Shown: positions 33,456-40,874 of the stretch, piece after piece
Numbering within the stretch: the stretch's first letter is position 1
How the letters are laid out: each line of letters starts with the position of its first letter
From: a virus
IMG/VR virus record: IMGVR_UViG_3300030061_004132
Coordinates: 21,940-85,939 of that record
Strand: one strand, 5' to 3'
DNA: 64,000 bases
Made by a program: the position numbers and the translations under genes
Notes under the pieces: generated by a model
What the model saw: the letters and a program-made list of their open reading frames with translations, nothing else
The model's database searches: none
What the model was told of the DNA's origin: nothing

Positions 33456-34055
33456 ATGAGGATACGCATCAGAGAAAGTAAGAAAATAGAAGAAGAGTTT
33501 GATTTAGGTTCTACGGCAACCTCTATCAGCAACATGTCTTCCGCCATACAGGCAATAAAAAATGGGGAATCATTCTCCTTTCCGGTTAACACCGAAACGC
33601 TCTCGAAATTTGAAGCTCTGACACCCCAGTCAGAATTTGGTGAGTCTGGCGATTTGACATCTGTGGATCCAAAATTAATTCTTGCTATCGGTGGAACGAT
33701 CGCAGTCCTTATCTTGGTAGCATTCGCACTTAACTATGCTGTCAAATTAAAAGCAAAAGTCCCCGGAGGTGAGGGAGAAATTGTTTTTGAGCCGAGAAAC
33801 GGCAATGAAGAGCCACTAGACGAGGGCGTGTTTGACTTTGTTTCTGATAAGGTTGACGACACCAAGGCCAAGATGAGAGCGCAGGCGAAGGCATCGCTAA
33901 CGGAGTTCTTTAGAAATAGTGCGGACAGTTTGGCTGCTCAAATAATTCCTGGCGACAATATGCTAACCAGGCCGTTTGAAAGAATGCTCGCGAACGCCAT
34001 GAGAGAAAGGTCAGATGAGATGGCGGACTGTGTGCTAGACATCTCAGGCTTCTAA
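33456..34055 (+). CDS. Membrane-spanning virion protein
   Basis: A 199-residue protein starting MRIRIRESKKIEEEF, one transmembrane helix at about 72-93 (LILAIGGTIAVLILVAFALN), then DEGVFDFVSDKVDD and a helical C-terminus. It resembles ejected proteins that cross the membrane during DNA entry. A terminator follows the stop. Confidence 0.55.
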   Translation: MRIRIRESKKIEEEFDLGSTATSISNMSSAIQAIKNGESFSFPVNTETLSKFEALTPQSEFGESGDLTSVDPKLILAIGGTIAVLILVAFALNYAVKLKAKVPGGEGEIVFEPRNGNEEPLDEGVFDFVSDKVDDTKAKMRAQAKASLTEFFRNSADSLAAQIIPGDNMLTRPFERMLANAMRERSDEMADCVLDISGF

Positions 34056-34056
34056 A

Positions 34057-34080
34057 GCGCGAAGCGCCAAAATTTTTTTT
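34057..34080 (+). terminator. Terminator between convergent blocks
   Basis: GCGC-GAA-GCGC hairpin (34057-34067) followed by CAAAATTTTTTTT ends the plus-strand block. A minus-strand gene begins its stop at 34082. Confidence 0.65.
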
Positions 34081-34081
34081 C

Positions 34082-34387
34082 TTACCGTTGGGCGTCGAGC
34101 TTAAGTTTGAGAACATTATTTTCTCGCTTCACATATTCAAGCTCGACCTTCATAGCGGAGATGTCTGTTTTGAGTAAGATGAGGGCAGCGGTTAAATTTT
34201 CCCTTTCCTTCTCTAGTTTATCCACACGCTTTATAAGGTCGTCCCTATAAGCAGTGCGGCTTAAGTTTTCTTCCTTACGACGTTCAGCACGTTGTTTCAG
34301 GACAGCCTCATAGAACTTCCAGCCTCCAGCAGACAGAAGCCCGCCTACGACACAAGTAACAATTGCAGTGATCGTTGCGTTATCCAT
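34082..34387 (-). CDS. TM plus coiled-coil protein (holin or spanin-like)
   Basis: A 101-residue protein. MDNATITAIVTCVVGGLLSA is a membrane helix near the N-terminus, followed by a long coiled coil (RVDKLEKERENLTAALILLK). This is the layout of many phage holin-like or i-spanin-like peptides. The ATG overlaps the upstream stop by 8 bases. Confidence 0.55.
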   Translation of the reverse strand: MDNATITAIVTCVVGGLLSAGGWKFYEAVLKQRAERRKEENLSRTAYRDDLIKRVDKLEKERENLTAALILLKTDISAMKVELEYVKRENNVLKLKLDAQR

Positions 34388-34802
34388 TAACTTTTTTATG
34401 TACCGCCTCTTTTTTCATTTTAACATATATCCAAGACCAGAGAACAAAGTATACAAATGTGACTGTCAGGTTTTTAACGATGACCATCTCAAAGACTAGC
34501 TCAGGGTCAGATAGGAGATCCACACAGTAGCGCATGGTAGAAAACACATGCAACATTAAGTATGTTGCAACAAAGCGAACACACCACTCTATTTTGTTCA
34601 GTGTAAGCAGCGTCCCTAGACTAACAAATAGATATACCATATATAAATAGTAAGTCTCAGGCTGCCCTAGTTCAGTCCAGAAAGAAAGCTTGGTCCAAAG
34701 CACTTGGTTATTACAAAGATCGCTCACACTCCAAAAGAATAACAAGGGGTGGTAATCGTAATAAATGAGTATATCTTTGTACTTTGCTAATAATTTGCTC
34801 AC
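34380..34802 (-). CDS. Polytopic membrane protein
   Basis: A 140-residue protein with three or four hydrophobic spans (about 45-65, 68-88, 110-130). It appears to start with GTG at 34800-34802 and has no clear ribosome site. No family recognised. Confidence 0.55.
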   Translation of the reverse strand: MSKLLAKYKDILIYYDYHPLLFFWSVSDLCNNQVLWTKLSFWTELGQPETYYLYMVYLFVSLGTLLTLNKIEWCVRFVATYLMLHVFSTMRYCVDLLSDPELVFEMVIVKNLTVTFVYFVLWSWIYVKMKKEAVHKKVNG

Positions 34803-34834
34803 AGGTGGGTAAGTAGTTAGCTAAAAGCGCAGCT

Positions 34835-35167
34835 TCAAAAATATTTTTCCGCTAATCCTTCCGAAAGTAGAAGTTGGTTTATATTTTTTTCGTCGATGTA
34901 AATCGTACCTATGCAACGACCATATTTACCCACACCATGGGATACCAACACAAATTCGCCTTCTGTTGCCCCTAGAAGGCTTTCAAGGCGTTGCTTGGTT
35001 GCAAGACCCCTAGACTTCTCTTCCAAGTCCTTGGTGCGTGTCTCAGGGGCATCTATGCCCTCCAATCGAATACGCTTCTTAACCCACACATCAAACCCCA
35101 AGTCAACCAAGGCATCAACGGTATCACCATCGACTACTCTGTCTAGCTTTGCTTTATACTCATACAT
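34835..35167 (-). CDS. Staphylococcal-nuclease-like thermonuclease
   Basis: A 110-residue protein, VVDGDTVDALVDLGFDVWV, RIRLEGIDAPET and GKYGRCIGTIYID. The arginine, aspartate and glutamate of the SNase active site (R35, D40, E43 and R87 in the S. aureus numbering) all have equivalents. There is no signal peptide, unlike secreted SNases. It likely degrades host DNA or RNA. Confidence 0.88.
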   Translation of the reverse strand: MYEYKAKLDRVVDGDTVDALVDLGFDVWVKKRIRLEGIDAPETRTKDLEEKSRGLATKQRLESLLGATEGEFVLVSHGVGKYGRCIGTIYIDEKNINQLLLSEGLAEKYF

Positions 35168-35170
35168 ACT

Positions 35171-35449
35171 TTATTTATCACCCTTCATACGAAGCAGACG
35201 GTCCTCTGCATACTTCTCTCTAACCATGGCAAGACCGCCCTCAATCTTTTCGATTGCTTTTTGAAGCATATGCCTTTGCTCACGCATAGCTTCAACAATA
35301 TTTTCCTGATGGTATTGAATACGTTCTTGAGCAATCCGCTCATCTTCCTTTTGATCTCTACGCTGCTGCCAATTCATAAAAAGAAGGGACGCAGTCCATA
35401 AACCAAGCGGCCCGTACTGCGCTAGGCCCTCTATAAGTGTCGTTTCCAT
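35171..35449 (-). CDS. BhlA-like holin candidate
   Basis: A 92-residue protein. METTLIEGLAQYGPLGLWTA then LLFMNWQQRRDQ places one membrane helix at about 12-28, followed by a charged coiled coil, as in BhlA/UviB-type holins. Confidence 0.55.
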   Translation of the reverse strand: METTLIEGLAQYGPLGLWTASLLFMNWQQRRDQKEDERIAQERIQYHQENIVEAMREQRHMLQKAIEKIEGGLAMVREKYAEDRLLRMKGDK

Positions 35450-35466
35450 ACATAAGACCTCCTATA

Positions 35467-35477
35467 TAACTAAATAG
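35467..35477 (-). promoter_or_regulatory. Late-promoter-like motif CTATTTAGTTA
   Basis: Minus-strand CTATTTAGTTA 18 bases before the ATG at 35449, a variant of the CTATTTAATA motif. Confidence 0.3.
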
Positions 35478-35480
35478 TTT

Positions 35481-35624
35481 TTACCCTGCTGTATCGCCAA
35501 GAAAACCGGAGTCCGGAGATTGATCGACGGGAATCGTCGAAGCCGAATTCTCCAAGTCTACGGTTAGTGCCGGCGAATTGATACAGGCAGATAAAACAAG
35601 TAGTAGAACTAAGGAGTATTGCAT
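35481..35624 (-). CDS. Small lipoprotein (47 residues)
   Basis: ATG at 35622-35624, stop TAA at 35481-35483. MQYSLVLLLVLSAC is a lipoprotein signal with the lipobox LSAC, and the mature part is 34 residues, acidic (SPALTVDLENSASTIPVDQS). It sits between a holin-like gene and a virion gene, where small outer-membrane spanins are often found. Confidence 0.75.
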   Translation of the reverse strand: MQYSLVLLLVLSACINSPALTVDLENSASTIPVDQSPDSGFLGDTAG

Positions 35625-35629
35625 TAAAC

Positions 35630-36127
35630 TTATTTCAAGCCCGCGCTTCTGCGATATTCGTCAGCCGTGGCATCAAGCTGTGGATTTACTCGCACTATAT
35701 ACTGAACTTCCACTTTATCTTCGTCCCATACGTATCGTACTTTTCGAAGTTGGTCACTGGCTGTTCCGGTGGGCCACCCCGCGTCCATCAATTCCCTTCT
35801 TAGTTCGGTATGGATAAAGGGCATTGGTGGTGTATTGTGAGGCCAATCCTCAAGTCCAAGAACTATGGTCTTCCTGGCTTCCCCCACCTTCGTGGCAGGG
35901 TCGTAGCTAGCCCCGTCCGGGGGAAGTGGTGGGTCATTCGGTGGAACGGTCTCTGCGGGTTTTCTTTTTAGTTTACCCACAGCCTGCTTTATACCTTGCC
36001 CAACTTTCTGTGAAGTTCTTTTTATGTCTTGGCCAATCTTTTTGAATGGGCCATGCTCAGTCTCAGATAGTACAGCTTCTATCTCCTCTTTGATAATCTG
36101 CTCTAACTCAATTGATGTAAGTATCAT
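35630..36127 (-). CDS. Virion protein with alternative leader
   Basis: A 165-residue protein with N-terminus MILTSIELEQIIKEEIEAVL, matching the second leader type of this phage. A basic stretch (QDIKRTSQKVGQGIKQAVGK) and a Pro-rich linker precede an alpha-beta C-terminal part (IVLGLEDWPHNTPPMPFI). The stop and the next start overlap by 4 bases. Function unknown. Confidence 0.6.
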   Translation of the reverse strand: MILTSIELEQIIKEEIEAVLSETEHGPFKKIGQDIKRTSQKVGQGIKQAVGKLKRKPAETVPPNDPPLPPDGASYDPATKVGEARKTIVLGLEDWPHNTPPMPFIHTELRRELMDAGWPTGTASDQLRKVRYVWDEDKVEVQYIVRVNPQLDATADEYRRSAGLK

Positions 36128-37338
36128 AATTTTTGTCCTTGTAAAAGTGGGTATAGATCACGTTCGATGAGTGCTATTTGTTCTCGTTCCAAAAGTCTCT
36201 TCAAGGGGAGCTTCTGAAACTGCACCAATAAGTAGTGGCCAAGTTCAGCCACGCCGTAAGTTTGGCCACTAAACCTTATGGTGGTGACACCACGCTCCAA
36301 AGCCCTCAGGAGTATAATAGCGCCTTTTGCTGGCACGTCCACACCTGGGAGTACAGACGCCGCGTTTAGAACTGCCTCCAACGGTTTACGCCGCTCTGTA
36401 GAGATGGCAGCATTGACCAGATCAAACGGCTCACCAATTCCAGGCGCAAACCCAAGCACACCAAGACTAAATTGCAGGGCATCCAAAGCACCTTCAGACC
36501 ACGGGGTATGCCGTTTGGAAGAACGTTGACCCAATCTTCCCAAATCATCAACTTCATTTACGGGTGCTTTCATTGGCACATTCTTATTCAAGCCTGGATA
36601 TCTCTTCCCGCTCGCGATTTTTTCTAGTTCTGGTGGAAGTCCGCCATAAGCAACACGCATCAGCGAGAAAGCAAACGAGTTGCTGTTCATGGCTGGACCA
36701 TATGCTGTGGTTGGACCATACGGTACGTTGTTCTGGTAGCTACCGAACACTGCCCGCAACCTTTCATGGAATTGTTGTCCTGTCATGCCCCCTGGTGGCT
36801 TTATTAAAACTCTTACGTCTGCGGTGCTGGGGTTATCCTTGCGCCAATTGACAATTTTCTCTAAGTTTTTCCAAGTTGTATCCTCAAGTGCTTGCTTCAC
36901 TTGTGCATAAGCTTCCTTGGTGCCAATTCTTTTTGCGTTCTCTGTTGCTTTTTCCCAAACCTCGTCTGCTTCTTCATCTCTCCCAAAGTCTAATAAGCCA
37001 AAGCTCATGCCTCTGGGTGAGGCCATGCCTGCCCTAGCAAGATCTTTCCAATCTATGCGAAGTATTTTGTCTATTGCAACAGCCCCTGCTGTCTTGCCGC
37101 TGAGGTTTGTGACACCATCCGGCCCAAGAAGCATAACCCAAGCGTGATGCACTGGTGACCAATCCGGTCCCAATGCTCTAGACGCAAAGTAGACCTTGTA
37201 GTTCTCATCGTACTCTGCAAAGTCTGATCTTTGACCTCTGGTTGTGCTTTGCTCGTTTAGTATTTTTCTTTTTTCTTCAAATACTTTGTCAAGCTCTTCA
37301 CTAAGAATTTTTTCAATATCACTTTTCGTAACGATCAT
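36124..37338 (-). CDS. Predicted ejected effector: permuted papain-like region plus pre-toxin-like segment
   Basis: A 404-residue protein, leader MIVTKSDIEKILSEELDKVF. Residues about 50-80 (SPVHHAWVMLLGPDG) and 215-260 (MNSNSFAFSLMRVAYGGLPP, ASGKRYPG) resemble the His and NSNTF blocks of permuted papain-like families such as DUF3750. Residues about 285-345 carry LGVLGFAPGIGEPFDLVNAA and ASVLPGVDVPAKGA, a pre-toxin TG-like segment also seen in the protein at 14179. Both assignments are by eye. Confidence 0.5.
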   Translation of the reverse strand: MIVTKSDIEKILSEELDKVFEEKRKILNEQSTTRGQRSDFAEYDENYKVYFASRALGPDWSPVHHAWVMLLGPDGVTNLSGKTAGAVAIDKILRIDWKDLARAGMASPRGMSFGLLDFGRDEEADEVWEKATENAKRIGTKEAYAQVKQALEDTTWKNLEKIVNWRKDNPSTADVRVLIKPPGGMTGQQFHERLRAVFGSYQNNVPYGPTTAYGPAMNSNSFAFSLMRVAYGGLPPELEKIASGKRYPGLNKNVPMKAPVNEVDDLGRLGQRSSKRHTPWSEGALDALQFSLGVLGFAPGIGEPFDLVNAAISTERRKPLEAVLNAASVLPGVDVPAKGAIILLRALERGVTTIRFSGQTYGVAELGHYLLVQFQKLPLKRLLEREQIALIERDLYPLLQGQKL

Positions 37339-37374
37339 GCTTTAATTAGTTTTTATATTTGCAAATCTCAAAAT

Positions 37375-37455
37375 TTACTTTGGTGGTTTTTTGCCTTTCC
37401 ATTTGTCAAGCATGTTTAATATTTTATTGCCTATCTTTTGTAACACCTTACGCAT
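37375..37455 (-). CDS. Tiny basic protein (26 residues)
   Basis: ATG 37453-37455, stop TAA 37375-37377, ribosome site AAAGGAG seven bases before the ATG. Sequence MRKVLQKIGNKILNMLDKWK plus GKKPPK, a cationic amphipathic helix. The strong ribosome site is the main evidence. It could be membrane-active or nucleic-acid-binding. Confidence 0.6.
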   Translation of the reverse strand: MRKVLQKIGNKILNMLDKWKGKKPPK

Positions 37456-37483
37456 ATTCTCACTCCTTTAATCTAGAAAATTT

Positions 37484-37616
37484 TTACCGCCGTTTTTTCT
37501 TGCCGAGACCAGTGAAACCTCCATTTTGTTTAATATCGCCCAGGGGGAGATAGAACTCACTTGGGGTAGTGGGGGGTAGTATACTCTCGTGGGGTTAGTA
37601 AGAGCAACATACGCAT
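37484..37616 (-). pseudogene. Possible frameshifted small gene ending GGFTGLGKKKRR
   Basis: ATG 37614-37616 has GGAG upstream and reads MRMLLLLTPRE before stopping at 37557. The +1 frame from the same spot is open (SILPPTTPSEFYLPLGDIKQ then NGGFTGLGKKKRR) to TAA at 37484-37486. Joining needs one skipped base near codon 11. The tail resembles the GF(S/A/T)G ends of the two DNRLRE-like proteins. It may be a decayed gene, a +1 frameshift or a sequencing error. Confidence 0.35.
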
Positions 37617-37971
37617 TTCTAAATCTCCAAATTTTTTATGCGTACCGCTCGTGTACCAGGGGCTGGGCGCGGGTAGCGGGCTAGGGTAGCACTCACATTC
37701 CGGGGGGAGGGGGTAGTAGCTCCTCCCACTAACATTATAACACACTTGCCCTAGTAAGGCAAGCACAAACTTGTCAAGCTAAAATAAAACGTATGTCAAC
37801 TCCCCCTAGTAGCTATTGACAAAGGGGGAGTAAGGGGATAGTGAGCTGATCTGCTCCTACCCTCCTCTCGCACCCCATCTCTACCCCATAGAAAACAATA
37901 AACTTTTTCTTGTTGCGGAGTGAAGGGGACCACTAGGGTCCACCCTCCCCCACTTCCTCCCACTTCTCCCC
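37617..37971. other. Gene-poor G-rich spacer with G-quadruplex-like runs
   Basis: No convincing gene. Plus-strand runs GGGG-CT-GGG-CGC-GGG-TAGC-GGG-CTA-GGG at 37659-37686 and GGGGGGAGGGGG at 37702-37713 could form quadruplexes. There are inverted repeats actccccc/gggggagt (37799-37806, 37824-37831) and ggacc/ggtcc near 37930. The spacer separates the virion block from the small-gene array and could hold an origin or a transcription barrier. Confidence 0.5.
37734..37762 (-). promoter_or_regulatory. Near-consensus promoter in the G-rich spacer
   Basis: TTGCCT at 37757-37762, 17-base spacer, TATAAT at 37734-37739. The -35 region lies in an inverted repeat cttgcc/ggcaag. It would drive the small ORFs left of 37616. 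Confidence 0.6.
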
Positions 37972-38166
37972 CTAGAGGAAAAGATTCTTGTTGTGGCTTA
38001 CGAGCCATGTACCGTTACGCCCCTTCATGGCACGAAAGATACTCTCTCCCGTGCGTGGGATGGTGACCAGTACGGTCGTGCGCTCACGCTCTACTGGGAG
38101 TCCAGCCGAGCGAAGTGCTTTGACCATAGCGTTGAGGTTCGTGCTGTCCGCGATGAATGAAACCAT
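37972..38166 (-). CDS. Small protein of unknown function
   Basis: Start at ATG 38164-38166, 26 bases downstream of its promoter -10 and preceded by AGGGAGAG. 64 residues: MVSFIADSTNLNAMVKALRS then ERERTTVLVTIPRTGESIF, an alpha-beta mini-domain. It is the last gene of the small-gene array. Confidence 0.65.
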   Translation of the reverse strand: MVSFIADSTNLNAMVKALRSAGLPVERERTTVLVTIPRTGESIFRAMKGRNGTWLVSHNKNLFL

Positions 38167-38191
38167 GTTGTCTCTCCCTTGTTGCATATAT

Positions 38192-38219
38192 CTATTAACC
38201 GTTTGAGTAGAAGATGCAA
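38192..38219 (-). promoter_or_regulatory. Array promoter for gene ending 38166
   Basis: TTGCAT 38214-38219, 16-base spacer, TAATAG 38192-38197, with an A-rich stretch upstream of the -35. Confidence 0.6.
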
Positions 38220-38228
38220 GTTTTATTT

Positions 38229-39065
38229 TTATGACCTCGGTTGTACTTCTACTGCATCTGCACTTAGCCACTCAACATCTTTCCAACCTCCACGAGTAGG
38301 CTCCTCCCCAAACCCGATACCGATGCGTCCTTCCTTCGCCCAGAATATTTTTCCTACCTCTCCGGTGCGCTCTCCTTCGAGGACACAAACAAGTTCTCCC
38401 TTCTGCGGTAGCGCCTTGGTGCGCTCGACTCGCTCGTCGCACAGGGCGTTCATGTAGTCAACCCACGTCATGCCCTCTGGCTTGTTGGCTACTGCCTCAA
38501 CGTTACGCAGGTACGTCCAGTGCTTGTTGCCCTCGTCGTCACGGATGCCGATGCGGGTTCCGTACTGTCCCTCGCGCTCCCAGAAAAGAATACCTTCTGT
38601 ACCCACAGCAACCTTACGTCCCCGTGCGACCACGACGCGGGAGTTCGTGTGAACCGTCTTGCACCAGCGCTCTGCGTCCTCCTCAGCGCGTTGTGCTGCC
38701 CTCTCTGCGTTCTCCTGCTCAATGACCGCAAGTTCGGCCAGAGCGCCCTCCTCGCCACCCTCACGGAAGGCAAGCACCGTGCGGCTACCACCCTTGGTGA
38801 ACCACTCGACCTCAACCAGCACTTCCTCGCTGGCGTCCACGACAACCTTCTTGGAGCGGTTCGGGTCTTCGGAGTGACCTACCTCAATCTCGCAGATGGT
38901 CGCGCTCTCACGGTCCCAGACGTTGGTGTACCACTGTGTCCCCCAGACGGAGAAGAACACGCGGATGGCGCGAGAAGCCTGTGGGCGTCCGTTGCCCATG
39001 CCAAGCACCGCGTCCTGAAAGTCTGCAACCGTCTCGCCCGCTTCGTTCGTATAGATGATAGCCAT
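38229..39065 (-). CDS. Protein with two SH3/KOW-like domains
   Basis: A 278-residue protein. The middle is a charged Ala/Glu coiled coil (LAVIEQENAERAAQRAEEDA). Two C-terminal units are similar: RKVAVGTEGILFWEREGQYG and GERTGEVGKIFWAKEGRIGI, each followed by a Trp-containing strand, as in SH3/KOW folds. The codons are distinctly GC-rich compared with the virion block. Function unknown; early expression is inferred from its promoter. Confidence 0.7.
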   Translation of the reverse strand: MAIIYTNEAGETVADFQDAVLGMGNGRPQASRAIRVFFSVWGTQWYTNVWDRESATICEIEVGHSEDPNRSKKVVVDASEEVLVEVEWFTKGGSRTVLAFREGGEEGALAELAVIEQENAERAAQRAEEDAERWCKTVHTNSRVVVARGRKVAVGTEGILFWEREGQYGTRIGIRDDEGNKHWTYLRNVEAVANKPEGMTWVDYMNALCDERVERTKALPQKGELVCVLEGERTGEVGKIFWAKEGRIGIGFGEEPTRGGWKDVEWLSADAVEVQPRS

Positions 39066-39087
39066 GTTCCCTCCTGTTGTGTACTAC

Positions 39088-39115
39088 ACTTAACCGATTG
39101 AGAAGAGGACGCAAG
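39088..39115 (-). promoter_or_regulatory. Array promoter for gene ending 39065
   Basis: TTGCGT 39110-39115, 16-base spacer, TAAGTG 39088-39093, AT-rich upstream. Confidence 0.6.
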
Positions 39116-39140
39116 TTTATTTTTTGCGTCCTCGCTTTCT

Positions 39141-39383
39141 TTACGCTGTGCGCCGCCAGACACGGATGCGGGAGTCAGTGCTGCCTGTGTCCGACTCGCG
39201 GGAGAGTCGGTCCAACTCCGAGTCCAGTTCACGCATGAGCGCGGCGTGTGCCCTGCGACGGTCCTCGCGGAAGACTGCACGGAGTGCCCTGTCTTCGATG
39301 TTGGATGCGCGGGAGATGCTGCGCCCCTTCGCGTTTGCGCTGCGGTTGGTGCGGGGGTTTGCGGTGATTCGACGACGTGCCAT
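39141..39383 (-). CDS. Small highly basic protein
   Basis: An 80-residue protein rich in Arg (MARRRITANPRTNRSANAKG), helical in the second half (RRRAHAALMRELDSELDRLS). The net positive charge suggests nucleic-acid binding. Own promoter. Confidence 0.65.
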   Translation of the reverse strand: MARRRITANPRTNRSANAKGRSISRASNIEDRALRAVFREDRRRAHAALMRELDSELDRLSRESDTGSTDSRIRVWRRTA

Positions 39384-39413
39384 GTTGACCTCTGCTGTTG
39401 TTGTTGTGCTTAC

Positions 39414-39441
39414 AATATAATCGATTGGGTTAGGCTGTCAA
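39414..39441 (-). promoter_or_regulatory. Array promoter overlapping an upstream stop codon
   Basis: TTGACA 39436-39441, 16-base spacer, TATATT 39414-39419. The -35 contains the TGA of the gene ending at 39438. Confidence 0.75.
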
Positions 39442-39602
39442 GTATTTTTTGTTTCTAGTTCTACAATCCCGTGTGTCTCACAGATGACCTGTGCCTTGGC
39501 GTAGCCCGCCTTGGTAGCGATAGCCCATGCCAACCCGTAGGGCATACCCTCGCGAGTCGTCGGTTGTCCCTGTGGGCTATTCCAAGTCTTAATCGTGTAC
39601 AT
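39438..39602 (-). CDS. Small protein (54 residues)
   Basis: ATG 39600-39602 follows GGGGG. A second ATG directly before it would add one Met. Reads MYTIKTWNSPQGQPTTREGM, PYGLAWAIATKAGYAKAQVI and CETHGIVELETKNT. Compact alpha-beta composition, own promoter. No family recognised. Confidence 0.65.
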   Translation of the reverse strand: MYTIKTWNSPQGQPTTREGMPYGLAWAIATKAGYAKAQVICETHGIVELETKNT

Positions 39603-39626
39603 CATTCCCCCGCTGTTGTGTGATAA

Positions 39627-39655
39627 CTAATAACAAGCCCTCAGTCGCCTGTCAA
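39627..39655 (-). promoter_or_regulatory. Array promoter for gene 39438-39602
   Basis: TTGACA 39650-39655, 17-base spacer, TATTAG 39627-39632. It lies within the 3' end of the upstream zinc-ribbon gene. Confidence 0.65.
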
Positions 39656-39862
39656 CCCATCCTCGGTAAGAGTGATGCGACCGTGCTGGCTAACCGTGTG
39701 CCCACAGTCCTCACACTTGCTAGCTGCAACGAGCACCGCATCACCCGATGGCCCGCAGCAGTCATACTTCCGAGCAGGAGCGCCGCGTCTCCCACCGCTG
39801 GTGTTGACATTTTGAAGCGCCACGCCTTTCCCCATGTACCCACCGCACTCTCGACACTCCAT
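39641..39862 (-). CDS. Zinc-ribbon protein
   Basis: Start ATG 39860-39862, placed by promoter spacing and AAGGAG. 73 residues with MECRECGGYMG (C3, C6), DCCGPSG and KCEDCGH, a two-site zinc ribbon. Probably binds nucleic acid or another protein. Confidence 0.7.
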   Translation of the reverse strand: MECRECGGYMGKGVALQNVNTSGGRRGAPARKYDCCGPSGDAVLVAASKCEDCGHTVSQHGRITLTEDGLTGD

Positions 39863-39884
39863 GTTCTTTTCTCCTTGTGTGTTC

Positions 39885-39912
39885 CTCTTAACTGGTCTGG
39901 GAACAGGTGCAA
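39885..39912 (-). promoter_or_regulatory. Array promoter for gene ending 39862
   Basis: TTGCAC 39907-39912, 16-base spacer, TAAGAG 39885-39890, A-tract upstream. Confidence 0.6.
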
Positions 39913-39917
39913 GTTTT

Positions 39918-40253
39918 TTATTCGTTGTTGATAAGTCTTCGTTCCAGATAACCAGTCTCGTTGGTTTCGTAATCCTCGGAGACACGGCAGGTGATACCAA
40001 CTCTCTTTTGCTCGTACTGCCCCTGAGCAGACAAAGTTTTCTGCATCTCCTCTACCACTTTCTTGGCGCTGCGTAGGCTAGGCACCACTGGATTGCAGTT
40101 CATGTCATGCGCCAAGGGTGCCAACTTGTGCATCTCTCTCCATATCTTAATAGCGCTAATCTTGTGGCGGGTGCAGCGCCACATGGTGTCTGTGAACGGG
40201 TAGTAAGTAAGGTCTTCTGGGCGGGGTTTAATATCGATGACTGTGATGTCCAT
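39918..40253 (-). CDS. Protein of unknown function
   Basis: Start ATG 40251-40253 after AGGAGGT. 111 residues: MDITVIDIKPRPEDLTYYPF, a helical middle (AIKIWREMHKLAPL, KKVVEEMQKTLSA) and EKRVGI-like strands. No family recognised. Confidence 0.6.
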   Translation of the reverse strand: MDITVIDIKPRPEDLTYYPFTDTMWRCTRHKISAIKIWREMHKLAPLAHDMNCNPVVPSLRSAKKVVEEMQKTLSAQGQYEQKRVGITCRVSEDYETNETGYLERRLINNE

Positions 40254-40271
40254 GCTACCTCCTACAAACAT

Positions 40272-40299
40272 CTATTAACCGTTCCACGTCAGTGTGCAA
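40272..40299 (-). promoter_or_regulatory. Array promoter for gene ending 40253
   Basis: TTGCAC 40294-40299, 16-base spacer, TAATAG 40272-40277. Confidence 0.6.
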
Positions 40300-40308
40300 G
40301 TTTTTTAT

Positions 40309-40815
40309 TTACTCCCTCCGCAAAGTAATCTTACCACCACAGCCCTTATGAGTAAAGGTAACTCCTCGCTGCTTATAGCCTCGCGGCATGCGTGCGCGAT
40401 GCCCAAGGTTCCCGCAGACCTGACAATGCACCGCGATGGTCCTTTTCTGGCGGACTGCCGACACATCATAGCTGTGGCACCGATGGTTTTTCTTCACGCC
40501 TGTGATGCGCGTCATTATTTCTTGAAACCTTCGCGTGTGTCCACGCTCATTGTACTTATGCACAAGATACGCATGAGTCATCTCATGAACCAAAGTGTTC
40601 TCAATCTTGTCGATTGGGTAGCCCAAGCTACTGAACAACTTATCAGAGAGGGAGATTTCCGTAGGCTCAAGCTCTTCACCGTTCCGAGAATATCTGCAAT
40701 ACCCAGAAGTTGTGGTGAGCCTGCGGTTCCACCTTAGCTTAATCGCTGGGACTTCGCAGTTGAAGTGTTCGATGTTGAGTTTCACAAACATGCGGTGTAG
40801 GTTTGGTTGTTCCAT
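40309..40815 (-). CDS. SprT-like zinc metalloprotease
   Basis: Start ATG 40813-40815 from promoter spacing and AGGAGAG. 168 residues. Zinc site H77-E-M-T-H81 in NTLVHEMTHAYLVH, third ligand probably H93 in RGHTRRF, then a C-terminal zinc ribbon (VHCQVCGNLGHRAR, FTHKGCGGKI). This is the SprT/Spartan architecture. Eukaryotic Spartan cleaves DNA-protein crosslinks. The phage role could be clearing DNA-bound host proteins. Confidence 0.85.
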   Translation of the reverse strand: MEQPNLHRMFVKLNIEHFNCEVPAIKLRWNRRLTTTSGYCRYSRNGEELEPTEISLSDKLFSSLGYPIDKIENTLVHEMTHAYLVHKYNERGHTRRFQEIMTRITGVKKNHRCHSYDVSAVRQKRTIAVHCQVCGNLGHRARMPRGYKQRGVTFTHKGCGGKITLRRE

Positions 40816-40839
40816 GCTGCTCTCCTGTGTTGTGAATAC

Positions 40840-40867
40840 CACTTAACTGATTGGGTCGAAGGAGCAA
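40840..40867 (-). promoter_or_regulatory. Array promoter for the SprT-like gene
   Basis: TTGCTC 40862-40867, 16-base spacer, TAAGTG 40840-40845, A-tract upstream. Confidence 0.6.
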
Positions 40868-40874
40868 GTTTTTT

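Noticed and set aside
37796-38008. Open frame of 70 codons in the G-rich spacer
   Set aside because: It is rich in Gly, Arg and Pro from C/G runs, overlaps the end of a promoter-supported gene, and has no ribosome site.
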